Assembly (NCBI GenBank): GCA_039636865.1
Contig: CP144172.1
Span: 62,001 to 126,000, forward strand
Direction of reading: 5' to 3'
Length of the DNA stretch: 64,000 bases
DNA from: Dermatophilaceae bacterium Sec6.4
GTDB taxonomy: Bacteria > Actinomycetota > Actinomycetes > Actinomycetales > Dermatophilaceae
How positions within the stretch are numbered: the first letter of the stretch is position 1; each line of letters opens with the position of its first letter. Below are positions 1-8,244 of this stretch, piece by piece. The position numbers and the translations under genes were made by a program. The notes beneath the pieces are model-generated. The model saw nothing but the letters and a program-made list of their open reading frames with translations, searched no databases and had not been told where the DNA came from.

Positions 1-888
1 CGTGACCGCCTGAACGAAGGTAACGACGGCGACGGATCCGGCAACGCCCCAGGTGAGCACGACGCATCGCAGGATGAGCCGCTGACCCAGCGGATCCGCA
101 GCCGTAAGGGGTGGGGCGACGCGTCGGGATACACGATCAGCGACCTCACGATGTTGCGTAAGGAACTGTTCATCGGGTTCGTAGTGGCCGGGTTTCTCGC
201 GGCGCTGGTTCCGACGTCCTTCTGGCAGTCGATCTTCTGGACCGGGCACGGGTTCGCCTCCAGCCTGGAGAACGTGATCATCGGACCGCTGCTGGCGATC
301 CTCAGCTTCGTCTGCTCCGTCGGCAACGTGCCCCTGGCCGCGGCACTGTGGCAGGGCGGCATCAGTTTCGGTGGGGTGGTGTCGTTCATCTTCGCGGACC
401 TGATCACGTTGCCGTTGCTGGCGATCTACCGCAAGTACTACGGCACCGCGATGATGCTGCGGATGCTGGGCGTGATGTGGGCGACCATGAGCATCGGTGG
501 TCTTGCGGTGGAGTACCTCTTCAAAGCACTTCAGATCTCTGCTCCTGGGCGCCCGTCGCTGGTGGTGCAGACCGGGTTCTCGTGGAACTACACCACCGTG
601 CTGAACATCATCGCCCTGGTCGGGTTCGCGATCATCTACTGGCTGTACAAGCACCGCGACGCCGCAGGTGGACGCTTCGCGCAGGACCCGACGTGTGGGA
701 TGCAGGTAGAGATCGCCCAGGCCCCCGCTCACCGCACCACCCACAGCGAGGACGGGACGGGTGAAACGGTGTATTTCTGCTCAGACGGCTGCGCGGCCCG
801 GTATGACCAACAGCAGACGCGCCCGCAGTCCACCGTCAACCGCACAAGCAACGACGCGAACGCGCATCAGCACGGAGGAACCTCATGA
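1..888 (+). CDS. Permease of the DUF318/YraQ-ArsP type with C-terminal YHS domain (5' end outside window)
   Basis: The reading frame is open from base 1, so the true start lies upstream. A hydrophilic loop encoded by about bases 1-150 is followed by hydrophobic segments near bases 160-250, 270-350, 365-530 and 595-655, as in the second half of DUF318 permeases, some of which export arsenicals or other metal(loid)s. The soluble tail (about 690-820) carries a YHS-type domain with DPTCGM and FCSDGC, a cysteine pattern linked to soft-metal handling. The stop overlaps the ArsR start by four bases (ATGA), so the two are translationally coupled. Substrate is inferred only: a thiophilic metal or metalloid. 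Confidence 0.8.
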   Translation, partial: RDRLNEGNDGDGSGNAPGEHDASQDEPLTQRIRSRKGWGDASGYTISDLTMLRKELFIGFVVAGFLAALVPTSFWQSIFWTGHGFASSLENVIIGPLLAILSFVCSVGNVPLAAALWQGGISFGGVVSFIFADLITLPLLAIYRKYYGTAMMLRMLGVMWATMSIGGLAVEYLFKALQISAPGRPSLVVQTGFSWNYTTVLNIIALVGFAIIYWLYKHRDAAGGRFAQDPTCGMQVEIAQAPAHRTTHSEDGTGETVYFCSDGCAARYDQQQTRPQSTVNRTSNDANAHQHGGTS

Positions 889-1304
889 GCATGTTGGACC
901 ACGAGCACCCGATCGACCCGGTGCGGGTCGCGCATGCCCGCTCCCGGCTTCCGTCGGCCGAAGACGCCGGGCGGTTGACGAGTCTGTTGTCGCTGATGGC
1001 CGACCCGGTTCGGCTGCGGCTGATCTACGCCCTGGACGTCACCGAGGAACTATGTGTCGGGGACCTGGCCCTGGCGTTGGAGGTCAGCGAGGACTCGGTC
1101 TCCTACGCGCTACGCCTGTTACGTACTGCGGGGCTCCTGGTCACCCGCAAACAGGGCCGGGTCGTCTACAACCGACTCGCCGACGACTTCCCCGCACCGC
1201 TACGCGACCACTGCCTGCGCCAATTGGTCGCCCTGACCCGCACCGACAGCCACATCAACGACACCGACATCAACGACACCGACAACAGCCAGGGCAGTGC
1301 CTGA
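885..1304 (+). CDS. ArsR/SmtB-family metal-responsive repressor
   Basis: The 139-residue protein has the ArsR winged-helix fold. The block ADPVRLRLIYAL is followed by ELCVGDLA, which matches the classical helix-3 metal motif ELCVCDL but keeps only its first cysteine. A recognition helix (SEDSVSYALRLLRTAGLL) and beta-wing (KQGRVVYNRL) follow. It presumably represses the cassette and is released by a metal ion. It overlaps the permease by four bases. The C-terminal tail holds a direct repeat (INDTDINDTD) not typical of the family. Effector identity cannot be read from the sequence. Confidence 0.88.
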   Translation: MSMLDHEHPIDPVRVAHARSRLPSAEDAGRLTSLLSLMADPVRLRLIYALDVTEELCVGDLALALEVSEDSVSYALRLLRTAGLLVTRKQGRVVYNRLADDFPAPLRDHCLRQLVALTRTDSHINDTDINDTDNSQGSA

Positions 1305-1347
1305 TGCGAGCGAACTGCCCGGTCTGCCGCCGCATCAAAGAAGCGAT

Positions 1348-2052
1348 GTGAACGCGGCCCCGACCCGGGTGCTGGTCGTAGATGACGAACCAGCCCTGGC
1401 AGGGATGGTCGCCACCTACCTGGGCCGCGCCGGCCACGATGTCCAGATCGCCCACGACGGCCTGGCAGCGGTGGACCAGGCCCGTCAGTGGACCCCCGAC
1501 GTAATCGTGCTGGACCTGGGGTTACCCGGCCTGGACGGGGTCGAGGTCTGCCGTCAGGTGCGCACCTTCTCGGACTGTTTCGTGCTGATGGTCACCGCCC
1601 GCGACGACGAGGTCGACGTGTTGATCGGCCTGTCGGTCGGTGCGGACGACTACCTGACCAAACCATTCCGGGTGCGTGAACTCGTCGCCCGCGTGGCTGT
1701 ACTGCTACGTCGCGCCCGGGTCGGCACTGCACAGGACCCAGGCGCGGCCCCGGTACGGTTGGGCTCACTGATCCTGGACCCATCAACCCGGGAAGTGCGG
1801 ATCGGCAAGGATGACGTGAACCTGACGCGCACCGAATTCGACCTGCTGGCAGCCCTGGCATCCCGGCCGCGGGTGGTCTTGTCGCGCCGGCAACTCATCG
1901 ACCAGGTGTGGGGACCCGGATGGGTCGGGGATGAGCACCTGGTCGACACCCACATCGGCCACCTGCGCCGCAAACTCGGCGACGCAGCGCCCGGGCCGTC
2001 GTTCATCGCCACAGTCCGCGGCGTCGGCTACCGCGCGATCGCGCCAGCATGA
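1348..2052 (+). CDS. OmpR/PhoB-family response regulator
   Basis: Receiver domain with the acidic pair DDE at residues 12-14, phospho-acceptor Asp56 (VLDLG), and Lys in YLTKPF, followed by a winged-helix DNA-binding domain with the typical RTEFDLLAAL and VDTHIGHLRRKLG segments. I chose GTG at 1348 because AAAGAAG lies just upstream; a longer frame begins with GTG at 1297, inside arsR, without a comparable ribosome site. It partners the histidine kinase immediately downstream (four-base overlap). With ArsR, the permease and DUF305 around it, it probably senses metal or envelope stress. Confidence 0.92.
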   Translation: MNAAPTRVLVVDDEPALAGMVATYLGRAGHDVQIAHDGLAAVDQARQWTPDVIVLDLGLPGLDGVEVCRQVRTFSDCFVLMVTARDDEVDVLIGLSVGADDYLTKPFRVRELVARVAVLLRRARVGTAQDPGAAPVRLGSLILDPSTREVRIGKDDVNLTRTEFDLLAALASRPRVVLSRRQLIDQVWGPGWVGDEHLVDTHIGHLRRKLGDAAPGPSFIATVRGVGYRAIAPA

Positions 2053-3239
2053 GCCACACCGCACGTCGTCGCCCACGGTTGGTGACCCAGCTACTGGCAG
2101 CCCAGGTGGGTGTTCTGGTCGTAGCAGCTGTTGTCGCGACCCTCGTGGCCGTCACCGTGGGTCCGAGCCTGTTCCATGAGCACCTGCAACGAGCGGGGAT
2201 GTCCGGCACGGGTGACATGTCGGTGCACGTGGAGGAGGCATTCACCTCCACCGGTCTGATCACCCTGGTGGCCGCTCTGGGTGCGGCCCTCGCGGTCGCG
2301 ACGGGTGCCACCGTCCTGCTCGCCCGGCAGGTGACCCAGCCGCTGGGTGCACTGCACGAGGCAGCCCGACAAGTCGCCGGCGGCGGGTACAACGACGCGA
2401 CCATGCTGCAGACGAGCGGCCCGGCTGAGTTCGCGGACGTAACCACAGCGTTCGTGCAGATGGCCACCCGGTTGCAATCGGTCGAACAGGTACGGCAACG
2501 GATGCTGTCGGACCTGGCGCACGAGATGCGCACCCCGCTGGCCACCCTCACCGTCTACCTGGATGCTGTCGATGATCGCGTCGCGGCGCTGGACGAAGGC
2601 ACCACCAGTGTGTTGCGCGACCAGGTGATCCGGCTCGAGCGACTCGTCCGCGACATCAATACGGTCTCCAGGGCTGAAGAAGACCCACTGCACGTGACCA
2701 CCCTCGACATCGCCGAACTGACCCGTACGCTCGTCGAATCGTTTGACAAGCCCGGGACGGACCATCGAATACGGGTAACCACCCCAGGGCCCAGCGTGCG
2801 CATCGCTGGCGACCGTGACCGACTCACCCAGGTGCTCACCAATCTGGTCGACAATGCGCTACGGCATGCCGGACCCACCGGGCAGGTCGAGGTCACCGTG
2901 CGGCACTGCGAAGGACAGGCGGTGATCACCGTGGCCGACGACGGGGACGGAATACCCGCCGGCGCGCTCCCGCACATCTTCGAACGGTTCTACCGCACCG
3001 ACACTGCGCGCGATCGGGCGCACGGTGGCGCGGGGATCGGCCTGGCCATCTGCTCTGCGCTGGTGCGGGCCCACCACGGCACCATCACCGCGCGCAGCCC
3101 CGGCCCCGCAGAGGGAGCCACGTTCACCGTCACCCTGCCAGCTCAGATCTCCATGAAAACTCCATCCAATCGTGAGTCAAACCCAGGGACAGGCGACGCA
3201 CAGTGGACACCACGTCCACCCCACGTGACCCCCACCTGA
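2049..3239 (+). CDS. Sensor histidine kinase (HAMP-HisKA-HATPase)
   Basis: Two membrane helices (about residues 15-40 and 70-93) flank a very short extracytoplasmic loop of about 30 residues. HAMP follows, then the H-box SDLAHEMRTPL with phospho-His158, an N-box (NLVDNALRHA) and G-boxes (DDGDGIP, GGAGIGLAI). The loop is too small for a classical periplasmic sensor domain, so the signal may be membrane-borne or an ion bound by the loop (it contains HEHL and HVEE). It overlaps the response regulator by four bases and is its obvious cognate kinase. Confidence 0.93.
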   Translation: MSHTARRRPRLVTQLLAAQVGVLVVAAVVATLVAVTVGPSLFHEHLQRAGMSGTGDMSVHVEEAFTSTGLITLVAALGAALAVATGATVLLARQVTQPLGALHEAARQVAGGGYNDATMLQTSGPAEFADVTTAFVQMATRLQSVEQVRQRMLSDLAHEMRTPLATLTVYLDAVDDRVAALDEGTTSVLRDQVIRLERLVRDINTVSRAEEDPLHVTTLDIAELTRTLVESFDKPGTDHRIRVTTPGPSVRIAGDRDRLTQVLTNLVDNALRHAGPTGQVEVTVRHCEGQAVITVADDGDGIPAGALPHIFERFYRTDTARDRAHGGAGIGLAICSALVRAHHGTITARSPGPAEGATFTVTLPAQISMKTPSNRESNPGTGDAQWTPRPPHVTPT

Positions 3240-3251
3240 AAGGCCACATCC

Positions 3252-3878
3252 GTGCCCACCCGCCGCACCCTCATCACCACCCTCGCCTCCGCGACTGTCG
3301 CCCTGACCCTGGCCGCGTGTGGCGGCGCGAGCAGCAACGCCACCAGCAGCGCCACCAGCAGTGCACCGGTGACGAGTACCCCGGCCAGCAAGACGCCTGC
3401 GGGGCGAACCGGTGACATCTCCTTCGCCCAGCAGATGATCCCCCACCACCGCCAGGCCGTGCTGATGGCCGACATGGCCCTGCGCAACAAGACCGCGTCG
3501 GCGAAGGTCCGCTCGCTGGCGACCGAGATCAAGAAGGCTCAGGGGCCAGAGATCACCACGATGACCGGATGGCTCACCCGCTGGAACGCGCCCACCACCT
3601 CGGCAATGAGCGGGATGAGCGGGATGGATGGCATGCACGACATGGAGGGGATGATGAGCAAGGAGGACATGACCAGCCTCGGCGCCGCAACCGGAGCTAC
3701 CTTCAACCGCCAGTGGCTGACCATGATGCTCGCCCATCACCGCGGGGCGATCACCATGTCGAACAACGTGCTCAAGACCACCAGCACCCCGAGCGTCCAG
3801 CAGCTCGCGCGGTCCATCATCAGCGGCCAGACCACCGAGATCACGACCATGCGCACACTGCTCGCCAGCACTGCCTGA
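3252..3878 (+). CDS. DUF305 lipoprotein with Met-rich segment
   Basis: GTG start preceded by GAAAGG. A short signal peptide ends in a lipobox (LTLAACGG), so the mature protein is probably lipid-anchored outside the membrane. The DUF305 (ferritin-like four-helix) domain is marked by two histidine motifs, MIPHHRQAV and MLAHHRGAI. Between them lies a Met/His-rich stretch with repeated SGM, DGM and GMM (about bases 3605-3660), typical of copper binding in this group. Position directly behind the two-component system suggests a role in copper or other soft-metal tolerance. No enzymatic activity is established for the family. Confidence 0.88.
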   Translation: MPTRRTLITTLASATVALTLAACGGASSNATSSATSSAPVTSTPASKTPAGRTGDISFAQQMIPHHRQAVLMADMALRNKTASAKVRSLATEIKKAQGPEITTMTGWLTRWNAPTTSAMSGMSGMDGMHDMEGMMSKEDMTSLGAATGATFNRQWLTMMLAHHRGAITMSNNVLKTTSTPSVQQLARSIISGQTTEITTMRTLLASTA

Positions 3879-3958
3879 TCCAGCCTCAGGATGAACCGTC
3901 AGCACCGGGCGTGCTGGCGCCCGCCACCGCACCGGCTGTGCGGATCTCCCTGCTGTTC

Positions 3959-4828
3959 TCAGTTGGCCGCGGTGCCACTGGGGTTGGCGACAGTACCGCC
4001 GTCGGTGGCGGCAATTCCACCGGTCCCGGTGGGGACCCCGTCGACCGGCGAGCCGTATTCAGGGGTGTAGGTGGAGCTGTTGCGGAACGTATCGACGAAC
4101 TTCTGCATCCGCGGATCGGTAGGGCTGGTGACCTGCAGTTGGTGCCCCCACGACGACAACACGATCGGACTCGGTAGCGAGTTGGATGCCCAGGGACTGA
4201 GGTCCATATATCGGTTCTTCGCGCCGACAAGCCTCGGATCCTGTTGCCCCAGAGACGCCTCGGGGATCAGCGACTGTCTGGTCACGAATGCCACCAGCTG
4301 ATCCACCTGGGCGGTGGGCAGCTTCGGGTCATAGGTGATCCAGATCGCACCGTGCTCCAGGGTGTGCACAGCACGCTCGTTCGGCACCGGTTTGGTGTAG
4401 ACGCCCGCGTTCATCCACGTCGCGTCGTGCGGGCCACCGACCGGTGGCGTCACGGCGTAGGTCACCGCACCGCTCACGTGGTCGTGCCCGAGCGTGCCCG
4501 CGTTCGCGGTTCCAGTGCCGGGGTATCCGCTGGTGTCCCATGCCAGGACCCCGGAGATACCCGAGGTGTCCTTGACCCTGGTCGGTGCCGGCTGGGTGGT
4601 TTTAGGTCCGGTCACGGCCGAAGGCAGCACCTGTTTGCCGGCTTTCAGACCGCCAGCCGATGTGCCGCCACCACCACCTCGAGTGGCGACGAACACCCCC
4701 ACTCCAGCGATCACCACGACCAGGACCACCGCCAGCACGAGCGGAATCAGCCACCCTGGGCGGGGCCTCTGCTGCTTCTTGAGTGCCGCGAGTTTTGCAG
4801 CGCGATCGGACTGCGACGAATCAGGCAT
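3959..4828 (-). CDS. DUF3105 membrane-anchored protein (copy 1)
   Basis: The start at 4828 (MPDSSQSD) has AGGAT upstream; a longer frame to 4873 lacks this. A short cytoplasmic Lys/Arg-rich N-terminus (RAAKLAALKKQQ) precedes one transmembrane helix near residues 28-52. The rest is an extracytoplasmic DUF3105 domain with GPHDATWMNAGVY, HTLEHGAIWITY and SSWGHQL motifs; the conserved histidines look like a metal site but no function is established. A paralog sits at 47925-48725. It faces the DUF305 gene tail-to-tail across an 80-bp gap. A Gly/Thr/Ala-rich tail ends the protein. Confidence 0.85.
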   Translation of the reverse strand: MPDSSQSDRAAKLAALKKQQRPRPGWLIPLVLAVVLVVVIAGVGVFVATRGGGGGTSAGGLKAGKQVLPSAVTGPKTTQPAPTRVKDTSGISGVLAWDTSGYPGTGTANAGTLGHDHVSGAVTYAVTPPVGGPHDATWMNAGVYTKPVPNERAVHTLEHGAIWITYDPKLPTAQVDQLVAFVTRQSLIPEASLGQQDPRLVGAKNRYMDLSPWASNSLPSPIVLSSWGHQLQVTSPTDPRMQKFVDTFRNSSTYTPEYGSPVDGVPTGTGGIAATDGGTVANPSGTAAN

Positions 4829-4881
4829 GCACACGATCCTAGGTTGGACACCACCGGCACCCGGATTCACCACGCAGGTTC

Positions 4882-5886
4882 TCAGCCGGATCCCGGCTGC
4901 AGCAGAACGTTGACGGTGGGGCCGATCACGGTAACCGCCGGCGGTCGTATGCCGCCGGATCTGGTCAGTTCGGCGATCTCACCCAACGCCCCCGTCACGC
5001 TGCGCTGACTCGGCATCCCGGCATCAGCGATCGATGCCGCGGGCGTTTGCGCATCGAGACCGTGCTCGATCAGGTACGTCGCGATCGCGCCGAGGGTACG
5101 CACCCCCATCAGCACCACAATCGTCAGTTTTGTCTGCGCAATGGCTGACCAGTCGACGTCGTTCCGCGCGTCGTCAGGTGCCACGTGGCCGGACACCACC
5201 ACGAAACCCTGCGTCAGGTTGCGGTGGGTGACCGGCACTCCCGCAAGCTCCGGAGCAGCGATCGACGACGTCACACCAGGGATGACCCGCACGGGCACCC
5301 CAGCCTGCACGCATGCATTCCATTCCTCCCCGCCGCGGCCGAATACAAAGCTGTCGCCGCCCTTGAGCCGCACCACCGACCGTCCCGCCAGCGCCTGCTC
5401 GACGAGGATGGCGTTGATCTGTTCCTGTGGGGTGAACTGCCCCTTCGGAATTTTGCCGACGTGGATGACGAGTGGCCGGGGTTCCAACTCCTCCAGTACA
5501 CCCAGCGGTGCCAGCCGGTCACACACGACGACGTCCGCCTCCCGTAAAGCCGCCATCCCGGCCAGCGTCAGCAACCCAGGGTCACCCGGCCCTCCCCCGA
5601 CGAGCACCACCTGCCCCGAGCCCGACGAAGGCGCCGGGCGCACTGCGGACTCAGCCGGCCGAGCCAGCGGATCGCGTAGGACCACGTCGTACGCCGAAAG
5701 GTCGGGCTCACCCACCACCTGCACCAGGTTGCGGGACGCCAGATCGGCAAGCACCGGGTCGGTCGCGGATCCTTCGACGTGCACGCGAGCGCCGCCGTCG
5801 GTGAGCCTGTGCAGAATCTCCGCGACGCGCGGTCCCGCCTCCCTCACCAGCACCAGTGCGCCGTCGCCGGGTATCTCGATCCTCAT
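4882..5886 (-). CDS. cobA: Uroporphyrinogen-III C-methyltransferase (SUMT) with degenerate N-terminal domain
   Basis: Residues from about 95 onward form a complete SAM-dependent uroporphyrinogen-III methyltransferase: glycine-rich VGGGPGDPGLLTL, DRLAP, LKGGDSFVFGRGGEE and GVPVTHR. It makes precorrin-2 for siroheme or corrinoids. The first 90 residues recall the precorrin-2 dehydrogenase domain of CysG but lack the expected GxGxxA dinucleotide motif, so that activity is doubtful. The ATG at 5886 overlaps the stop of the upstream gene by four bases. The open frame continues to 6744, but that part is the antisense-frame shadow of the neighbouring gene. No other corrin genes are in the window, so siroheme synthesis is the safer role. 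Confidence 0.9.
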   Translation of the reverse strand: MRIEIPGDGALVLVREAGPRVAEILHRLTDGGARVHVEGSATDPVLADLASRNLVQVVGEPDLSAYDVVLRDPLARPAESAVRPAPSSGSGQVVLVGGGPGDPGLLTLAGMAALREADVVVCDRLAPLGVLEELEPRPLVIHVGKIPKGQFTPQEQINAILVEQALAGRSVVRLKGGDSFVFGRGGEEWNACVQAGVPVRVIPGVTSSIAAPELAGVPVTHRNLTQGFVVVSGHVAPDDARNDVDWSAIAQTKLTIVVLMGVRTLGAIATYLIEHGLDAQTPAASIADAGMPSQRSVTGALGEIAELTRSGGIRPPAVTVIGPTVNVLLQPGSG

Positions 5887-6503
5887 CCCGAGTGCCCCCG
5901 CATCGCGGCTGCCCGTACCGCCCGCGGCACGACACGGCCCGGCAGCAGATCGGGCGCCGGCTCGACGACTCCGATCCGATCGGCGTATCGGATCACGCCC
6001 GCCCACGTGTCCGTGGCGATATCGTCCGCGTCGTCCTCCGGCCATCCGTCGGAGATCCGCAACGTCCACTTCTGCAGCGGTAGGTAGAGCACTTGTGTCG
6101 CAGCGAGTTCTTTTCGGGTCGAGCCGCGCACCTCGCCGGTCCGACCGGGGATCAACCGCTCGGTGATCGCCTCCAGGGCCTCCCGGTGCGCAGACCCGCT
6201 CAACGGTGAGAACTGCCCGAAGATGACGGCACTCCGGTACAGCATCGAGGATTCGAACGCCGAGCGCGCGACAACGACCCCGTCCAACGCGGTCACCGAC
6301 ACCGCCACCGCGACGCCTGAGGCAATAGCGCCCATCCATCGTGACCCGGTGGACCCGTGCACCACGATGCCGCCGTCGAACCGGGCCACCGCCGTAGGTA
6401 ACACTGCCGGTCGACCGTCGTGCACGAAGGCGACATGGCCGAGCACACACGAAGCAAGAAGCTCCTCCAGCCGCGCCCGGTCGGTCGACATCTTCTCCGG
6501 CAT
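5883..6503 (-). CDS. Pyridoxamine 5'-phosphate oxidase-like FMN-binding protein
   Basis: The N-terminal half has the split-barrel flavin-binding signature: LASCVLGHVAFVHDGRPAVLP, then a segment with HGSTGS and a conserved RSAVIFGQ-like strand, as in PNPOx-like proteins that bind FMN or F420. The C-terminal 70 residues contain the conserved segment DDADDI..DTWAGVI of this clade. Start is uncertain: in-frame candidates lie at 6554 (GTG), 6524, 6503 and 6491; I chose 6503 because of an AGG at fitting distance. It is translationally coupled to cobA, but a functional tie to tetrapyrroles is unproven. Confidence 0.8.
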   Translation of the reverse strand: MPEKMSTDRARLEELLASCVLGHVAFVHDGRPAVLPTAVARFDGGIVVHGSTGSRWMGAIASGVAVAVSVTALDGVVVARSAFESSMLYRSAVIFGQFSPLSGSAHREALEAITERLIPGRTGEVRGSTRKELAATQVLYLPLQKWTLRISDGWPEDDADDIATDTWAGVIRYADRIGVVEPAPDLLPGRVVPRAVRAAAMRGHSG

Positions 6504-6686
6504 CCGCGCTGGCCTGACATCCATTCCGGCATATTCGCAGGTATGACTCGACACCCGCAGGCATGCCCACCGGCAGGCGGGTCACAGCCTGGTTGCGACC
6601 TGGGAATTCCTTTCGTCTCCGAGTTTGCTGGGTGTAAATTATGAAGCACATGGCGACCGCGGGGGCCGCCCGAGCCGGAAAGTCGG

Positions 6687-6926
6687 ATGAGCACTTCTGA
6701 TCTGTCGCCAGTCGGCCTGCTCGGCCAACTGACGGTTGCAACACGCGGTGATGACGGACCGGGAGAAGCGGTCTTTCGCATCAGGGGTGGCACCGAGACC
6801 TTCCTTGCACATTCTCCCGAGCCGCTGATGCGCGGCCAGGAGATCGTCTGCGTCAAAGAACTCGGCGCTCGAGTGGTGGAGGTCGCCCCCTGGGGCGAAC
6901 GCCTCGACTCGGGGCTCCGCCTGTAA
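6687..6926 (+). CDS. Small NfeD-like OB-fold protein
   Basis: The 79-residue soluble protein has a five-strand OB-like pattern (GQLTVATRGDDG, GEAVFRIRGG, GQEIVCVKELG, ARVVEVAPW) matching the C-terminal domain of NfeD proteins, without the protease or membrane parts. It lies 56 bp before a flotillin-type SPFH gene. NfeD and flotillin genes form a well-known conserved pair, which supports the assignment. It probably assists assembly of the flotillin scaffold at the membrane. GGAAAG upstream serves as ribosome site. Confidence 0.75.
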   Translation: MSTSDLSPVGLLGQLTVATRGDDGPGEAVFRIRGGTETFLAHSPEPLMRGQEIVCVKELGARVVEVAPWGERLDSGLRL

Positions 6927-6982
6927 GTCTTTTCTGCTGCGCCCCTCGCTGGTGCGCGGTCCTCATCTCATCAAGGAGCAAT

Positions 6983-8140
6983 ATGTTCGGGTATCGGGTT
7001 CCGCGTGCTGACCAGGCAATGCTCATCTCCGGCGGCAAGGGGTCCGGCACCCAACCATTCCGTGTCGTCACCGGCCACGGAGCATTCATCATCCCCGTCT
7101 TCCGTAAAGTGCAGTTTCTGAGCCTTTCGCTGTTCGAGGCCGAGGTGGAGGAGCCGTGCGTCACCAGGCAGGGCATCGCTCTGCACGTCAAGGCAGTCAT
7201 CGCGGCGAAGATCGGCTCCGACAACGACTCGATCGTGAACGCAGGCCAACGGTTCCTGTCCGATCAGCACCAGATGTCGATCCTGACCGGACGCATCTTC
7301 GCCGGTCACCTACGCAGCATCATCGGATCGATGACCGTCGAAGAGATCATCACCGAGCGCCAGAAGCTCGCCACCGAGGTGCTCGAGGGCTCCAAGGAGG
7401 AAATGGGCCGGATGGGCCTGATGATCGACGCGCTGCAGATCCAGAACATCGATGACGGCGGGCTCGGCTACATCAAGGCGATGGCTGCGCCGCACAACGC
7501 GCGCATTCAGCAGCACGCTCAGATCGCGCAGGCCAACGCCAACCAGGCGTCTGCGGAGGCCGAGCAGCAGTCGCTGCGGATGCAGTCGCAGTTCGAGCGC
7601 GACACGGCGGTGACCAAGGCCGGCTACATGGCAGAGACCCAGTCCGCCCAGGCGAACGCGTCCACTGCGGGTCCGTTGGCAGAGGCACAGTCGCAGCAGC
7701 AGGTCCTGGATGCTCGCACGGTGCTGGCCCAACGCAACGCCATCCTGCGCCAACAGCAGTTGGTCGCCGAAGTGATCAAGCCTGCTGAGGCCGAGGCCGA
7801 ACGGGTCCGCATCCTCGCGCGGGCCGATGCGGAGAAGGTGCAGATCCAGGCGGCTGCTGCGGCGTCCAGTAACCGGGTTGCGCTCGACCAGGCGTTGATC
7901 GAACAGTTGCCTCAGATCGTGGAGAAGGCTGCGGCGGGCCTGGCCGGCGCCAACATGACGGTCCTGAACGGTTCGGACGGGCTGTCGGATCTGGTCACCG
8001 GCCTCGCCGGTCAGGGCCTCGCCATCTTCAACGCGCTGAAGCACGATGTCGGCTCCGAGCATGACAAGGAAGCCCGGTCGGCCGACGGCAGCGCAGCCTC
8101 CACCGATGACAACACCAAGCGCATCGAGCCCCGCAACTGA
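6983..8140 (+). CDS. Flotillin-like SPFH-domain protein
   Basis: The start is set by AAGGAG six bases before ATG. The N-terminal 150 residues form an SPFH domain (RVPRADQAMLISGGKGSG, VKAVIAAKIGSD, FLSDQHQ, TGRIFAGHLRSIIGSMTVEEI). A long Ala/Glu/Gln-rich coiled coil follows (about residues 165-300; AQIAQANANQASAEAEQQ), with the flotillin EA-type repeats. The N-terminus is hydrophilic rather than a clear membrane hairpin, so attachment may depend on the NfeD-like partner or acylation. Flotillins scaffold membrane microdomains. It ends upstream of a large palindrome, which may terminate transcription. Confidence 0.88.
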   Translation: MFGYRVPRADQAMLISGGKGSGTQPFRVVTGHGAFIIPVFRKVQFLSLSLFEAEVEEPCVTRQGIALHVKAVIAAKIGSDNDSIVNAGQRFLSDQHQMSILTGRIFAGHLRSIIGSMTVEEIITERQKLATEVLEGSKEEMGRMGLMIDALQIQNIDDGGLGYIKAMAAPHNARIQQHAQIAQANANQASAEAEQQSLRMQSQFERDTAVTKAGYMAETQSAQANASTAGPLAEAQSQQQVLDARTVLAQRNAILRQQQLVAEVIKPAEAEAERVRILARADAEKVQIQAAAAASSNRVALDQALIEQLPQIVEKAAAGLAGANMTVLNGSDGLSDLVTGLAGQGLAIFNALKHDVGSEHDKEARSADGSAASTDDNTKRIEPRN

Positions 8141-8160
8141 CATACGGGCCGCTTGCCTGA

Positions 8161-8212
8161 AAAGTTGTGGGAACGTGCGCGCTGTACAGAGCGCGCACGT
8201 TCCCACAACTTT
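8161..8212. repeat. Perfect long palindrome between flotillin and acyl-CoA dehydrogenase genes
   Basis: Two exact 22-base arms (8161-8182 and 8191-8212) flank an eight-base loop, TGTACAGA. Arms begin AAAGTTGTGGGAACG and end GCGCGC. The A-rich left flank and T-rich right end would let it act as a bidirectional terminator, but the arms are longer than usual for that. A comparable hairpin, also beginning around (A)CAAGTTG, sits at 52093-52166. Confidence 0.8.
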
Positions 8213-8244
8213 GATCCGACGAAACTTTGCACACACCGCAGTAG

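Noticed and set aside
5887..6744. N-terminal extension of the CobA frame to 620 residues
   Set aside because: The added part is Arg/Gly/Ala-rich shadow of the overlapping flavin-binding protein; the family begins at MRIEI with a four-base gene overlap.
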